Source: Butyrivibrio sp. X503
GTDB lineage: Bacteria; Bacillota; Clostridia; Lachnospirales; Lachnospiraceae
Reading direction: 5' to 3'
Assembly: GCF_003625475.1 (NCBI RefSeq)
Contig: NZ_RAIQ01000004.1
Coordinates: 310,001 to 374,000 of the forward strand
Length of the DNA stretch: 64,000 nt
The notes under the pieces were generated by a model. The model saw only the letters and a list, made by a program, of their open reading frames with translations, did not search any database and had not been told where the DNA came from. The translations under genes were made by a program, and so were the position numbers. Below are positions 15,053 through 24,480 of this stretch, one piece after another. Every line of letters begins with the position of its first letter. The first letter of the stretch is position 1.

Positions 15053-15649
15053 TTACCCCAGCATTTTACGCATGACCACTTGTTCTTTTTCCCTCATAAC
15101 TTCAACAAATCCGGCCTTCTGATATAGTCTGATCGGACCTTGGTAATCAAAATCATTGCGTTTATCTGAAAGTATGGCATATCCCTCAACTGCAACATAT
15201 CCATTTGATCTTGCATCATTGCAAACTTTTTCTATAAATGCGGACGCTAGTCCCTTTCCGCGGTATCCGGGTGCAATCTCAAAACAAACTATAGAAACAG
15301 TTTTTCCGCAGGTATTCTTTCTTGCAAAATCCGGTACAAATCCTGCGTAACTGTCCATGTCCGCCGCGTTACACCATCCCACAGCAAGCTTTCCGTCATA
15401 AGCCAAGTATCCGTGGATCTCGTTCTTATCAAGCATTTCTGTCGCATATCTACGCAGTGTTTCTTTTACCCCAAATTCTTTAAACTCACTGACCATCTGC
15501 TTGATATTTTCTTCGTCCTGATTCGGGGATGTGCAATAACATGGCCCGTTTGGATTGCCATCGGAAAAGGCACGGTTATCAAAAAAGTCCAAATAATCAT
15601 CCTTCAATTCAGGTGTCAAAGGTTTTATAATTATTGATTCCATTCCCAT
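15053..15649 (-). CDS. GNAT family N-acetyltransferase
   Basis: 198 residues. It begins with an extended region (PNGPCYCTSPNQDEENIKQM) before the GNAT core. FEIAPGYRGKGLASAFIEKV is the acetyl-CoA loop near residue 130, followed by IRLYQKAGFVEVMREKEQ. The cysteine-rich pre-core resembles GNATs annotated near DUF-type acetyltransferases of the Lachnospiraceae. Substrate unknown. Confidence 0.88.
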   Translation of the reverse strand: MGMESIIIKPLTPELKDDYLDFFDNRAFSDGNPNGPCYCTSPNQDEENIKQMVSEFKEFGVKETLRRYATEMLDKNEIHGYLAYDGKLAVGWCNAADMDSYAGFVPDFARKNTCGKTVSIVCFEIAPGYRGKGLASAFIEKVCNDARSNGYVAVEGYAILSDKRNDFDYQGPIRLYQKAGFVEVMREKEQVVMRKMLG

Positions 15650-15727
15650 ACTGCTCTCCCCCTTTTTTCACTCTACTTATTACACATTTCCCCTGCCGGA
15701 AATGTTGCATTTACTTTATAAGCATAG

Positions 15728-15763
15728 CCATGGTAGCTCAGGACCTCCGCCTGAGCACCACGG
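15728..15763 (-). other. strong hairpin with a one-base bulge
   Basis: Arms CCATGGTAGCTCAGG and CCTGAGCACCACGG pair over 13-14 positions around a 7-base loop; one A is bulged, and one pair is a G-T wobble in the minus-strand transcript. No U-tract follows on either strand. It lies in the 178-base gap after the XRE-membrane gene (minus) and before the GNAT gene, the rest of which shows no gene. Confidence 0.55.
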
Positions 15764-15827
15764 CCAATTACTGTCTTACTCCCATCATAATTCATATTTA
15801 ACTACGTAACCTTTTGTTGCCAAAACT

Positions 15828-16388
15828 TCACCCTGTCATTATCCCGAGTATCAAAAATGCACCGCCTGTAAGGATAATAGGTATCAATATCATACAGAGC
15901 CCTATCGCTGCGGCGCCAAATGATTGTTTGCCTCGAAGCTTACAGATAAGACCGTAGATGATCAATAAGAATCCCGGCATGATCGCTGCCCACGGAACAC
16001 TGGCGGTAAACTGCAGTTTTTCCGCGTTCCAACTTATGCTCATAAGGATTTCAAGGATCGTTATCAGCACAGCCGTTCCCGCAAAGGTGTAGATGATTAT
16101 CTTGTGCCGCTCTTCGATATCTTTTTTGGCGACCTGAATAACACTATCTACAGTTTCATCCATCATAGTACTTTCATTTATCTTCTCTGACTTCATAAGT
16201 TCCGTAATGGATACACCTAAGGCATCAGCCAGATATTCTATTGTATTTATGTCCGGAAAACCTAAACCTCTTTCCCACTTGCTGATCGCCTTGTCAGTCA
16301 CATGGATTTTTGCAGCAAGATCCTTCTGGGTCATGTTCAATTCTTTTCTTCTGTCAGCTACAAAGCAACCGAATTTTTCTGCATCCAT
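15828..16388 (-). CDS. XRE-family regulator with C-terminal membrane helices
   Basis: 186 residues from the ATG at 16388, behind GGAGGTG. The HTH is FVADRRKELNMTQKDLAAKI with VTDKAISKWERGLGFPDINT; then a linker with MMDETVDSVIQVAKKDIEER; then three hydrophobic helices (IIIYTFAGTAVLITILEIL, WAAIMPGFLLIIYGLI, AIGLCMILIPIILTGGAFLI). Such membrane-tethered XRE proteins are common in Clostridia and are thought to sense envelope or small-molecule signals. Target unknown. Region 16389-16582 has no further gene. Confidence 0.87.
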   Translation of the reverse strand: MDAEKFGCFVADRRKELNMTQKDLAAKIHVTDKAISKWERGLGFPDINTIEYLADALGVSITELMKSEKINESTMMDETVDSVIQVAKKDIEERHKIIIYTFAGTAVLITILEILMSISWNAEKLQFTASVPWAAIMPGFLLIIYGLICKLRGKQSFGAAAIGLCMILIPIILTGGAFLILGIMTG

Positions 16389-16582
16389 TTTTTCACCTCC
16401 TTCGATTGCTATCGTATGGCCTACAGATGATAATAACAACCGACGAATCGTTTACCGGCTAAAACGCGCGATTTTACTGACTTTCTACGCTGCGTTTACA
16501 CCATTGATACAATGCTGTTTTCTTACTGCAAAACAAGAAACCATGTAAACAGTATAACATTATTTTGCTCACCAAAGTCGAG

Positions 16583-17152
16583 TTAAATATATCTATCTCC
16601 GTACGCTTTTCGAGCTTCCTTTGTCCACTTCTTGATAAAATCAGACTTTGCTTCTGTATAAGCATCTCGATCATGCTCATACTTTTTCCAAAGCTCCAGC
16701 TTCATCATTTCATATTCTTTGGCTATTTCCGGATGTTCATTAAGATAATCTCGGAAATAAAGTTCGTCGTTGTCGCCGGAATATCTTACGTGCACATGAT
16801 AAACCTTGTCCGCAAATCCATCTTTGGTATAGCCTTTATTAAATGAAATATGGCGCTCATCAGTCCACATTGCGGTGAAGCCGTTCTGTTCCATCAGTGT
16901 TAAAACCGTCTGAAGATCTTGATCTTTAGCTATTTCCACAAGCACATCCACAATATCTTTTGCCCAGATACCTTTTATCGAAGTACTTCCAACGTGACTG
17001 ATCCTGACTACAGATAGCTCTTTTAATACCTCTTTTATCTGCTTTTCTATTTCCTGATATTCTTGCTCCCACTTTTCATTTGGTGCTACAAGAAATATCG
17101 GAAACAGCTGCCACAGCTCCTCTAATGACATTTCTGATAATTCTTTACTCAT
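16583..17152 (-). CDS. GrpB/UPF0157 family protein
   Basis: 189 residues from the ATG at 17152, whose ATGA overlaps the stop of the XRE-TPR gene. The nucleotidyltransferase-like GrpB pattern is clear: VRISHVGSTSIKGIWAKDIVDVL (residues about 50-72), then ISFNKGYTKDG and VYHVHVRYSGDNDELYFRDYL. GrpB proteins are pol-beta-fold proteins of unknown reaction, sometimes fused to dephospho-CoA kinase. Translational coupling to the regulator suggests shared control. Confidence 0.9.
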   Translation of the reverse strand: MSKELSEMSLEELWQLFPIFLVAPNEKWEQEYQEIEKQIKEVLKELSVVRISHVGSTSIKGIWAKDIVDVLVEIAKDQDLQTVLTLMEQNGFTAMWTDERHISFNKGYTKDGFADKVYHVHVRYSGDNDELYFRDYLNEHPEIAKEYEMMKLELWKKYEHDRDAYTEAKSDFIKKWTKEARKAYGDRYI

Positions 17153-18195
17153 CCTTTTTCCCATTTCTTTTTAAATGTCTCCCACTCGGGAGTTTTTCTG
17201 ATAAACTCGTAGTCATCATCTTCGCAATAATGCTTAAGCAGAGTAGAGATTATCATATCAGACACGCCCGGCGCAACTCCATTAAAGGTCATGTGCTCAT
17301 ACAAACTCGATTTCGTGTAATCCATCATAGAGCCGGCGTTAGTAAATAACAGCTCCATTAGCTCAAGCGCCTTTTTGGAATCCTTCATTGCGACCGCAAG
17401 AGTAAGTCGTCCGGCATTCTTATGGTATTCTCCCATGTCAAAGAGATCTTCAAGCGCACTCTCTTTTTCAACGATCGCCTTGGCCTTATCATAGTTCTCC
17501 GTCTTGCACGCTACCATAGTGATCTCATGAAGCAATACGGTTAAGGCCTGATACTTTGAAAAAAGCTCCTCTTCAAGCGCCTTATACGCTTCCTCATATT
17601 TACCGGTGCCTGAGTAGATCGTTGCAAGCTTTCTTTTTCTGTCAGGATCATTCTCAGGATAGTACTCAAGGCACTCCTTGGCATCCTCAAAATTCCCCCT
17701 TGTTATGTGAAACGAATACAAGCCGTCTGCCGCCTGCAGCTTTATCTTTTCATCACTTGTCAGTAATAGATTTTCATAGGAGCTTTGGATCCATTTATCG
17801 TACTTGCCCCTTTCCTTGCCGGTCATGATAAAAGTTCTGGTATTAAACATGGTTGTAAGATTAAGGATCAAGCTTCCTGCATTGGGATACTCTCTTACAA
17901 TGTCCACAATCTTTTGGTAAACAACATCGGGTTTTTCCGTGTTCAGGATCCCGAAAATCTCTTGGATGATATTAGCTTTCTCTATTTCAGTGAGATTCTC
18001 ATTGTATGAAAGGAGCTCATCAAGTGTTATCCCAAGAAGCCTTGCTATGGGAGCCAAAAGAGCTATATCCGGCATAGATGCACCGCTTTCCCACTTGTTT
18101 ACGGCAGGCGCTGTAACGCCTAATCTGTTAGCCATTTCCTCCTGTGTAAGATTCTTTTCTTTTCTGTATTTCCTTATGATTTCATTTATCTGCAT
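17149..18195 (-). CDS. XRE-family regulator with TPR-like repeat domain
   Basis: 348 residues from the ATG at 18195 behind GGAG. HTH: IRKYRKEKNLTQEEMANRLG with VTAPAVNKWESGASMPDIAL. The remaining 270 residues are paired helices, for example ITRGNFEDAKECLEYYP and YSGTGKYEEAYKALEEELF, the pattern of peptide- or stress-sensing Rgg/PlcR-like regulators. It overlaps the GrpB gene by four bases (ATGA). The palindrome ATAACCGGTTAT upstream may be its operator. Confidence 0.87.
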   Translation of the reverse strand: MQINEIIRKYRKEKNLTQEEMANRLGVTAPAVNKWESGASMPDIALLAPIARLLGITLDELLSYNENLTEIEKANIIQEIFGILNTEKPDVVYQKIVDIVREYPNAGSLILNLTTMFNTRTFIMTGKERGKYDKWIQSSYENLLLTSDEKIKLQAADGLYSFHITRGNFEDAKECLEYYPENDPDRKRKLATIYSGTGKYEEAYKALEEELFSKYQALTVLLHEITMVACKTENYDKAKAIVEKESALEDLFDMGEYHKNAGRLTLAVAMKDSKKALELMELLFTNAGSMMDYTKSSLYEHMTFNGVAPGVSDMIISTLLKHYCEDDDYEFIRKTPEWETFKKKWEKG

Positions 18196-18220
18196 AATTT
18201 TCTCCAATCTTTCCTTTTAT

Positions 18221-18232
18221 ATAACCGGTTAT
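18221..18232 (-). promoter_or_regulatory. candidate operator palindrome ATAACCGGTTAT
   Basis: A perfect 12-bp palindrome 25 bases upstream of the XRE-TPR start, abutting a TATAAAA stretch that could be a -10 element. The placement suggests autoregulation. Confidence 0.4.
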
Positions 18233-18327
18233 GTCACTCATTATATCTGTCTCAGGTTTGGAGCGGTAGTGAACAGCTCTTAACTTTAATTTAATTTTAT
18301 TAACCGCTGCTCATATCATTATACAAT

Positions 18328-18358
18328 AAAAAATGCCGAGAGCTTTTCGCCCTCGGCA
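18328..18358 (-). terminator. intrinsic terminator of the chemotaxis receptor gene
   Basis: On the minus strand TGCCGAGGGC and GCTCTCGGCA pair around GAAAA and are followed by a run of six T. It lies 28 bases past the receptor stop codon. Confidence 0.85.
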
Positions 18359-18385
18359 CAATATCTTTTTACTGATAGTCTTATG

Positions 18386-19861
18386 TTATCCCTGAGTATA
18401 ACTCTGAAGCTCAGTGATCTTTGCAATGATACCTTCCATAGAATCCTTGAACTGCTCGATAAGTTCAACGTTCTTGGTACTTGCCTTAGCTGCTTCAGCA
18501 GAGCTTGCGCTGATCTCCTCACTGGTTGCCGACAATGTACTTGCACTGTCAACGATCTCGTTGTTGGAGCTGCTGAGGGATGAAATGTAATTACTGATAT
18601 CACTGATCGCTTCGCCAAGTTCAGACAGCTTCTCCTGAATAAATTCGAATTTCTTGGATGCGTTCTGTGTATATTCAGTCTCGCGATTAGCCGACTGTGA
18701 ACTTGTGGTAGCACAATTCGCAACGGTATCGGCGTTAGCAGTAAGAACCTCGATGATACTTGTGATATTCTCTGTCTGTTTCTTGGTCTGCTCCGCAAGG
18801 TTTCTGATCTCATCAGCAACTACCGCAAAGCCTTTACCTACTTCACCTGCTCTTGCAGCCTCGATACTAGCATTAAGAGCAAGGAGGTTGGTCTGTGATG
18901 AGATTGAAAGGATAATGCTGGTAATTCCGCTTACATCGTCGGTATTGGAACGAAGCTCGTCAGCCGCTGTTTGAAGATCTTCTCCGGCCTTTCTGGCTTT
19001 CTCTGCTTCTTCAAACAAGGACTCCATAACACCCATACCTTCCTTAAGAGCCTCTGCAGCTTCAGCATTTATGCCGTCAACCCTTTCGGCACTCTTCTTG
19101 GTATCATCAATGATATCCTGGATATCATGTGTCTGCACGGTCTGATTGGTGATCGCTTCTGCTGTATGCTGAGTTCCGTCCATGATATTGCTCATCGTAT
19201 CATTAAGAAGTGTAGCTGATTCTTCGATTGTCTTAAGTGCATCCCCCATTGATTCGGCGTCTTCAGCTACGCTCTCTGCAACCTCAGTGATCTTGCTTGT
19301 GATAGTCTTATTTTTATCCGAAACCGAAGTAACCTCGTTAAGTGAATCAGTGAAGAATTTCGTGAGAAGTGTATGTCCCTTGAGGATCGTCACTGTTGTA
19401 AGTATCGTAATGATCGTCTCGATCATGATAAGCTCAATATCCGCGGTAATATCTGCGGTAGATGAGATTGTCAGGATTACACGAACCAAATTGGAAATCG
19501 CAAATCCTATAACTCCGACCCTCACACTTAATTTATCAAGCGACATAAGGAACATGATAAGGAACGGGATCATGTAAGGATATGTCGTTGCGGTGTTTCC
19601 ACTGTTAAGCATCGCAAAGTAAACGACTGAATACGTGATTGCTACAAGTCTCATGTACTTCAGTCCGTTTTGGGCAATAAAATGATAAAGTGAATCCGCA
19701 ATGAAAACCACAATAATAAGAACAAGCGGTAAAATTCCCATAATGGGAGGAAGTGCTGCAACCGCAAGCTGTGAGATTAGTCCGACCATGGAAAAGAATG
19801 TCGTAATTGCGTGAATGATAAATAGTAGTTTACAAGTTCGTTTTAAGTGATTTTCCTGCAT
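18386..19861 (-). CDS. methyl-accepting chemotaxis protein with six-helix membrane sensor
   Basis: 491 residues from the ATG at 19861, behind GGAGGG. The first 180 residues are six membrane helices with short loops ([20 protein letters not shown], then [20 protein letters not shown], and so on) and no periplasmic ligand domain. From about residue 195 a long coiled coil leads to the signalling tip [20 protein letters not shown] (contacts CheA/CheW), then more coiled coil ending SYTQG. No HAMP is obvious. It probably senses a membrane or energy signal. Own terminator downstream. Confidence 0.92.
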   Translation of the reverse strand: MQENHLKRTCKLLFIIHAITTFFSMVGLISQLAVAALPPIMGILPLVLIIVVFIADSLYHFIAQNGLKYMRLVAITYSVVYFAMLNSGNTATTYPYMIPFLIMFLMSLDKLSVRVGVIGFAISNLVRVILTISSTADITADIELIMIETIITILTTVTILKGHTLLTKFFTDSLNEVTSVSDKNKTITSKITEVAESVAEDAESMGDALKTIEESATLLNDTMSNIMDGTQHTAEAITNQTVQTHDIQDIIDDTKKSAERVDGINAEAAEALKEGMGVMESLFEEAEKARKAGEDLQTAADELRSNTDDVSGITSIILSISSQTNLLALNASIEAARAGEVGKGFAVVADEIRNLAEQTKKQTENITSIIEVLTANADTVANCATTSSQSANRETEYTQNASKKFEFIQEKLSELGEAISDISNYISSLSSSNNEIVDSASTLSATSEEISASSAEAAKASTKNVELIEQFKDSMEGIIAKITELQSYTQG

Positions 19862-19977
19862 AAAAAAGCCCTCCATAAAAAAATGTCCACACTAAAATTA
19901 TATCACTCCGCAAACGCATTTTCGTGTGTTTATAATACTTTTATAATTATGCAAATCAGGTGTTTTTCTATTAAAAA

Positions 19978-20898
19978 TCACTCTCTGTTTACGACATAAA
20001 TTCCAAGACTCACAAGTGCAAGCGCGACAACATACCAAACACTGAGTTTATCCCACTCCGCAAGGAAAAGTGCGGACAAAAGAGCTCCGAAGATTGGATT
20101 GGAAAACCCATATATCGTAACTGACGATACCGGGTTGTACTTAAGAAGAATCCCCCATAAAGAATATGCAACCGAGGATATCAGCGCCATGTAGATAATG
20201 AGAATAATTCCCACAGGATTTGTAAGATGTATTCGGCCGCCTGCCATAAGTCCTATCATGACCATAGCAAGGCCACCTATCACGAACTGATAACCGCTTA
20301 GCGTTACAGGGTTTTCTTTTACCGAAAACTCTTTTATCATGACCGATGAGATCGCATAGGATACCGCAGCGATCAGGATAAAGCCTTCACCGTTAAACGC
20401 AAATCCCGCGCCGACGCTTCCGCCCGAAAGGCTCACTATGATGACTCCCGCCGTTCCGAGGATACATCCGATGATCTTGTCCAAAGACAGACGCTCCTGC
20501 TTTCTTACAAGACATGCAAGCAAGATTGCAAAGAACGTGGTCATTCCGTTAATTATCGATGATTTAACTCCCGATGCGTGCGCCAGTCCTATATAAAAGA
20601 AAATGTATTGTAGTATCGTCTGAAATACACTCAACGTGCAGACCATCTTCCATGATGTCTTTTTCGGAAAAAGAACTTTCTTCTGAATGAGGCTTCCAAA
20701 GATGATCGTCAGCACTCCCGCAAGCGAAAACCTTATTCCTGCAAAAAGAATCTGAGAAACGCTGTCCTGCGCTCCTATCTCGAACATCTTGTATCCTGTT
20801 TTTATGCTCGGAAAAGCGCTGCCCCATAAAAGACAACACAGAACCGCCAAAAGACACACTATGAATTTGTTTTGTAACGGATTTTTCTTTGTGTTCAA
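19978..20898 (-). CDS. DMT/EamA family transporter
   Basis: 306 residues with ten predicted membrane helices in two EamA halves: LLAVLCCLLWGSAFPSIKTG at the start of the first half and GEGFILIAAVSYAISSVMIK at the start of the second. EamA proteins export amino acids or other metabolites; the substrate cannot be told. It is preceded by a GNAT gene 15 bases away, so both may be one transcript after the hairpin at 21420. Confidence 0.9.
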   Translation of the reverse strand: MNTKKNPLQNKFIVCLLAVLCCLLWGSAFPSIKTGYKMFEIGAQDSVSQILFAGIRFSLAGVLTIIFGSLIQKKVLFPKKTSWKMVCTLSVFQTILQYIFFYIGLAHASGVKSSIINGMTTFFAILLACLVRKQERLSLDKIIGCILGTAGVIIVSLSGGSVGAGFAFNGEGFILIAAVSYAISSVMIKEFSVKENPVTLSGYQFVIGGLAMVMIGLMAGGRIHLTNPVGIILIIYMALISSVAYSLWGILLKYNPVSSVTIYGFSNPIFGALLSALFLAEWDKLSVWYVVALALVSLGIYVVNRE

Positions 20899-20913
20899 AA
20901 GCTTGGGCTCCTT

Positions 20914-21405
20914 TTACAGTTTCTTTTCATAGCACAGGAAATCCTGGTCGTACAAGTGGCACTCACCGACTTCATCAAAGCCAAACACCGCATACGAGCG
21001 AATTGCCTTGGTATTATGCTTTCCTACGAGTATGTGGATACCGTTGAAGCCACGCCTTTTCAGCTCATCCATGCCATATTTAAGCATTATCCTCGCAAGC
21101 CCCTTGTTCTGCTCATCAGGCAAAACCGCGAGCCTCGCAAGCTCTCCCTCGGGTTCCAGCCTCTTATCCCAGCACGGAAGCTTATCCACTTCCACATCTT
21201 CTTCAACCGAAATCGCAGCTTTTATCTTTCCCGCTTCTTTTAAAACAAAAAGTCCGTCGCGCGCAAAATCCGCATCAATCGTATCATGCGAAGGATAATC
21301 CTCATCCCACGGGCACAACTCTCTCCCTATCTGCGCCTTATAAAGCGCCATTATCTCATCGCGATCTTCTTCCGTCGCCATAATAATCTTGTAGTCTTTT
21401 TCCAA
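20914..21405 (-). CDS. GNAT family N-acetyltransferase
   Basis: 163 residues with the loop RLAVLPDEQNKGLARIMLKYG (Q-N-K-G-L-A form) and a C-terminal IRSYAVFGFDEVGECHLYDQ. The N-terminus (MEKDYKIIMATEEDRDEIMA) is typical of GNATs acting on small molecules. It sits 15 bases before the EamA gene and just after the hairpin at 21420-21449. Confidence 0.88.
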   Translation of the reverse strand: MEKDYKIIMATEEDRDEIMALYKAQIGRELCPWDEDYPSHDTIDADFARDGLFVLKEAGKIKAAISVEEDVEVDKLPCWDKRLEPEGELARLAVLPDEQNKGLARIMLKYGMDELKRRGFNGIHILVGKHNTKAIRSYAVFGFDEVGECHLYDQDFLCYEKKL

Positions 21406-21419
21406 AATCAGGTCCTTTC

Positions 21420-21449
21420 ATAAGGGGATGAGCTAGCTCATCCCCTTAT
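21420..21449 (-). terminator. perfect 30-base palindrome, probable bidirectional terminator
   Basis: ATAAGGGGATGAG and CTCATCCCCTTAT are perfect complements around the centre CTAG. It starts right after the stop of the 270-aa GNAT gene. The T-run is weak, so termination strength is uncertain. Confidence 0.6.
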
Positions 21450-21452
21450 TAT

Positions 21453-22220
21453 TCAAGCATTCATTTCATTTACGATATCAATAGGCTTTGCCGTCATCTC
21501 AACCCACGCGGGCAAAAGTCCGCTTCTTATCGCATTTCGCGCCGACCTGATATTTGACCAGGCACAGCAGTAAAAAGGCACCTTTCCGCGTGCCAAGATT
21601 TCTTTTGCCAGCTTATTTGTCAGAGCGGACGCGATTCCGTTTCGCCTATACTCAGGCAGAACATCAACTCCGATCTGCCACATATCATCGCAATCAGCCG
21701 AGCATCCCGCCAGCCCAACAAGCTTATCATTGTCGTACGCTCCTACCCCAAGCACATCACGTTCCTTGCGGGCACTGCAGATAGCATTGCTCCACTGTGG
21801 CAAATACAGATCCTTGAAATCTTCAGGCCCAAGAATCCTAGTCTCGTACGGGCAATCAAGCTCCGGCATATTTTCAACATTAGGCAAAAAATACTCCGCC
21901 ATAAAACACACTCTGTGCCCAAGCTTTTCAAGCCTCTCATTTAGCCAATGCATGTTCGGCGTCTCAAAACAGTGATAGAACTCAAACTTGTCTGTGTACT
22001 CCTTCACAAGCTCCGCGACTTCATCCGACACCGCCGCGACAACGTTACTTCCGTAGGAAATAAGGTTGCACGTTATCGGCTCCATGTAGTACTTACGCGC
22101 ATTCTTCCCAAGCTTAAACGGAAATACCACATTCTTATCAGATACAAAATCTTCAGCGCGACAGCCGTTGTCTTCCGCCGACTGGCGCATCGCTATTTCT
22201 AAAACCTCTTTTGTTGTCAT
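21453..22220 (-). CDS. GNAT family N-acetyltransferase (two-domain)
   Basis: 255 residues from the ATG at 22220. The N-terminal 130 residues form a degenerate domain (FPFKLGKNARKYYMEPITCN, then HCFETPNMHWLNERLEKLG); the C-terminal half is an active-type GNAT: DDMWQIGVDVLPEYRRNGIA and ALTNKLAKEI, ending ARNAIRSGLLPAWVEM. This matches the Lachnospiraceae GNATs with an extra N-terminal domain. It begins eight bases after the tautomerase stop. Substrate unknown. Confidence 0.85.
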   Translation of the reverse strand: MTTKEVLEIAMRQSAEDNGCRAEDFVSDKNVVFPFKLGKNARKYYMEPITCNLISYGSNVVAAVSDEVAELVKEYTDKFEFYHCFETPNMHWLNERLEKLGHRVCFMAEYFLPNVENMPELDCPYETRILGPEDFKDLYLPQWSNAICSARKERDVLGVGAYDNDKLVGLAGCSADCDDMWQIGVDVLPEYRRNGIASALTNKLAKEILARGKVPFYCCAWSNIRSARNAIRSGLLPAWVEMTAKPIDIVNEMNA

Positions 22221-22227
22221 TTTAATT

Positions 22228-22587
22228 TTACCCCTTCTGTTTCCCCGCGAGCCCCCAGTTTTCAAGCGGCGGCTCGTTGATGATCATAAAAACATCAGTC
22301 TCTTTTACCCCAAGCTTACTACCCAGGCTATTCGTAATCATTTCTATAACGGCTTTCTTCTGCTCTTTTGTTCTTCCGGGAAAAAGAGTCAGCTCAATCA
22401 AAAGAAAATCCTCAGTCTTGCCCTCCGGCAGCTCAAAATTTTCTTTTTCTATCTCGATGATCCTCTGAAACCTGTCCCAGTCCTCAATGCCCAGTGCCTC
22501 TACCAAACCGTCGTGAACGATATCCAAGATCTCTTTTTTATAATCAGGGCTTTTGCCCTTTATCATCTCAATTCTAACTAATGGCAT
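22228..22587 (-). CDS. tautomerase (4-oxalocrotonate tautomerase superfamily)
   Basis: 119 residues from the ATG at 22587, behind GAGGTGGG. This start puts the catalytic Pro immediately after Met: MPLVRIEMIKGKSPDYKKEI. HDGLVEALGIEDWDRFQRII follows, the pattern of the longer Tautomerase_2-type proteins. Pro-1 acts as the general base after removal of Met. A much longer open frame (to 22647) would bury the proline and is rejected. It sits between PhzF and a GNAT in one run. Confidence 0.88.
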   Translation of the reverse strand: MPLVRIEMIKGKSPDYKKEILDIVHDGLVEALGIEDWDRFQRIIEIEKENFELPEGKTEDFLLIELTLFPGRTKEQKKAVIEMITNSLGSKLGVKETDVFMIINEPPLENWGLAGKQKG

Positions 22588-22647
22588 ATCCCACCTCATT
22601 TGCTTCGCGTTCCAAAATGGAACGCCACCCACTGCTCCGGAGTTCAT

Positions 22648-23424
22648 TCAACTCACAAACAACTCCCCAATCGAATACAACACTGCTTTTCCGGAAATAA
22701 CAACTCGGTCACCTTGAACTTTACACTCCAAACTGCCGCCTCGTTCTGAAGCTTGGTATGCATGAATATCATTTTTACCAAGGCGTTCTGCCCAGTATGG
22801 TGCTATCATACAATGTACCGAACCGGTTACCGGATCTTCATTTATCTTATCCTTTGGAGTAAAAAAGCGCGATACACAATCATACTCTTTTCCCTGAGCC
22901 GTCACACCTACTCCGTCCCCGTCAAGAAGCAGCACCTCGTCAAAATCAGGCTTCATCTCGCGAATTATCTTTTCATCTTCATATACCAGCAAAAGATCAC
23001 GATCTATAAACGCCCTACTTGGCTTATGTCCCATCGCCTTCGTCATCTGCTCATTAACAGGTATCTCGTTAAGTTTATATGCCGGAAAATCCATAACAAT
23101 CTCATCCTGCTGCCTATGGATGAATAAATCTCCGCTCATGGTATGAAAAGTAAGATCACCTGCATCTTTCTCATAGAAATTAAAAAGGACATATGATGTC
23201 GCCAACGTCGCATGACCGCATAAATTGATTTCTCCTCCCGGAGTAAACCACCTAAGATCATAACCATCCACGCTCTTAACGGTAAACGCCGTCTCGGAAA
23301 AATTATTTTCCTTAGTGATATTCATCATTAGTTCTTCTGACAACCACTCATCAAGCACACATACCGCCGCCTGATTCCCATGAAAAAGCTCATCTGTAAA
23401 TGCATCTACAATATATTGTTTCAT
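22648..23424 (-). CDS. PhzF family isomerase
   Basis: 258 residues. MKQYIVDAFTDELFHGNQAA and VCVLDEWLSEELM at the start, with NFSETAFT (catalytic Glu region) and the mirror half beginning KDKINEDPVTGSVHCMIAPY. PhzF proteins catalyse allylic isomerisation in phenazine synthesis, but most bacterial homologues act on unknown amino-acid-like substrates. No other phenazine gene is present. Its ATG overlaps the TGA of the 48-aa gene (ATGA). Confidence 0.92.
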   Translation of the reverse strand: MKQYIVDAFTDELFHGNQAAVCVLDEWLSEELMMNITKENNFSETAFTVKSVDGYDLRWFTPGGEINLCGHATLATSYVLFNFYEKDAGDLTFHTMSGDLFIHRQQDEIVMDFPAYKLNEIPVNEQMTKAMGHKPSRAFIDRDLLLVYEDEKIIREMKPDFDEVLLLDGDGVGVTAQGKEYDCVSRFFTPKDKINEDPVTGSVHCMIAPYWAERLGKNDIHAYQASERGGSLECKVQGDRVVISGKAVLYSIGELFVS

Positions 23425-23567
23425 TTCTCATCCTTATCTTTCGCCAAAAGAGATTTGAACGCCTTGGCAAGTTCTTCTGCCGGAACTGCGGATATCTTCT
23501 CGGCGTACTTATTCTGCTTAAGCTCGATTTCTTTTAGTTTCTTCTTATCTTGATTCTTCTTTTCCAT
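23421..23567 (-). CDS. small charged protein, 48 aa
   Basis: A short frame with a strong AGGAGGGC ribosome site: MEKKNQDKKKLKEIELKQNK at the start, then YAEKISAVPAEELAKAFKSL, ending DKDEK. It is lysine/glutamate rich, probably two helices, without a membrane segment. Its stop overlaps the PhzF start (ATGA), so it is translated with PhzF. No family recognised. Confidence 0.7.
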   Translation of the reverse strand: MEKKNQDKKKLKEIELKQNKYAEKISAVPAEELAKAFKSLLAKDKDEK

Positions 23568-23613
23568 GATCGTTGCCCTCCTAAATACTAGGATTCAAAC
23601 ACTTTTTAATAGC

Positions 23614-24480
23614 TCATCCCACCTTAGCAATCTCATGATCGATCAGCTCATATATCCAATCGCCAAGCTCCGAGAACTCGTAGCCAAGGCTCTTCGCCTT
23701 ACCGGTATCATAACTCATGTCATTTTGAAGGCCATTGTACGGAGCAGCGTCGCCGTCATTACTGTAAACTGCTGCCTTGCCCGTTTTCTTTTCAATGTAA
23801 TCTATAAGCTCGGAAATCTTGATCGTACCCCTAGAGCAGCCGTTAATCGGCCCACTCACTGCTTTGTCCGCCAAGAAAGCAAGGAACTCTCCCGCTTCTT
23901 TTTCATTGATAAAAGAAATCGCGAAGTCGCGATCATCCACATACATAGGAATACCCTTCATTACATGCTCAACATAAAAGCGAAGCCTTCCGGTGTAATC
24001 GTTCTCTCCCATAACAACCGGGTATCTCACAAAGACACACTTATCCGCATCCATAAACTCATAGACAGCTCTCTCAGCCTGCCTCTTGGACTCGCCGTAA
24101 TCCTGCGTTCTGTCCGCCCAAACAAGCGGGTGTGCCGCCGCGTCAAACTCTTTTTCATTTATGCAAGGCTTATCTTCCGCATAAACCGAGCACGTCGACA
24201 TCTGAATATACTTATCGCACTTTATATTGGGCAAAAGAGCCTTCACATCATTTGAACTATATGCAATCTTGTCGATCACAACATCAAAGCTACTGCCTTC
24301 GACAGCTCTTATGACACTATCGGCATCCGTTCTGTCCATAACGATATGCTTGACGCCTCCTTTGAAGCTAAGCTCGTTGTTTCCGCGCGTTGCGACCGTC
24401 ACGTCGTGCCCCGCATCTATCAACGCATTCACCATAGGAATGCCAAAAAATCTTGTTCCGCCAACTACTAATATCTTCAT
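23614..24480 (-). CDS. NAD-dependent epimerase/dehydratase (extended SDR)
   Basis: 288 residues from the ATG at 24480. The Rossmann motif is MKILVVGGTRFFGIPMVNAL (GGTRFFG). Active-site region: CSVYAEDKPC ... YGESKRQAERAVYEF gives the YxxxK-like YGESK. The C-terminus contains a PINGCSRGTIKISELIDYI substrate-binding portion. It resembles NAD-dependent epimerases of nucleotide sugars or isoflavone-reductase-like proteins. The start overlaps the stop of the upstream gene (ATGA). Confidence 0.88.
   Translation of the reverse strand: MKILVVGGTRFFGIPMVNALIDAGHDVTVATRGNNELSFKGGVKHIVMDRTDADSVIRAVEGSSFDVVIDKIAYSSNDVKALLPNIKCDKYIQMSTCSVYAEDKPCINEKEFDAAAHPLVWADRTQDYGESKRQAERAVYEFMDADKCVFVRYPVVMGENDYTGRLRFYVEHVMKGIPMYVDDRDFAISFINEKEAGEFLAFLADKAVSGPINGCSRGTIKISELIDYIEKKTGKAAVYSNDGDAAPYNGLQNDMSYDTGKAKSLGYEFSELGDWIYELIDHEIAKVG

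Noticed and set aside
15728-15763. GGTAGCTCAGG resembles the D-arm of a tRNA
   Set aside because: No acceptor stem, anticodon arm or T-arm can be formed around it.
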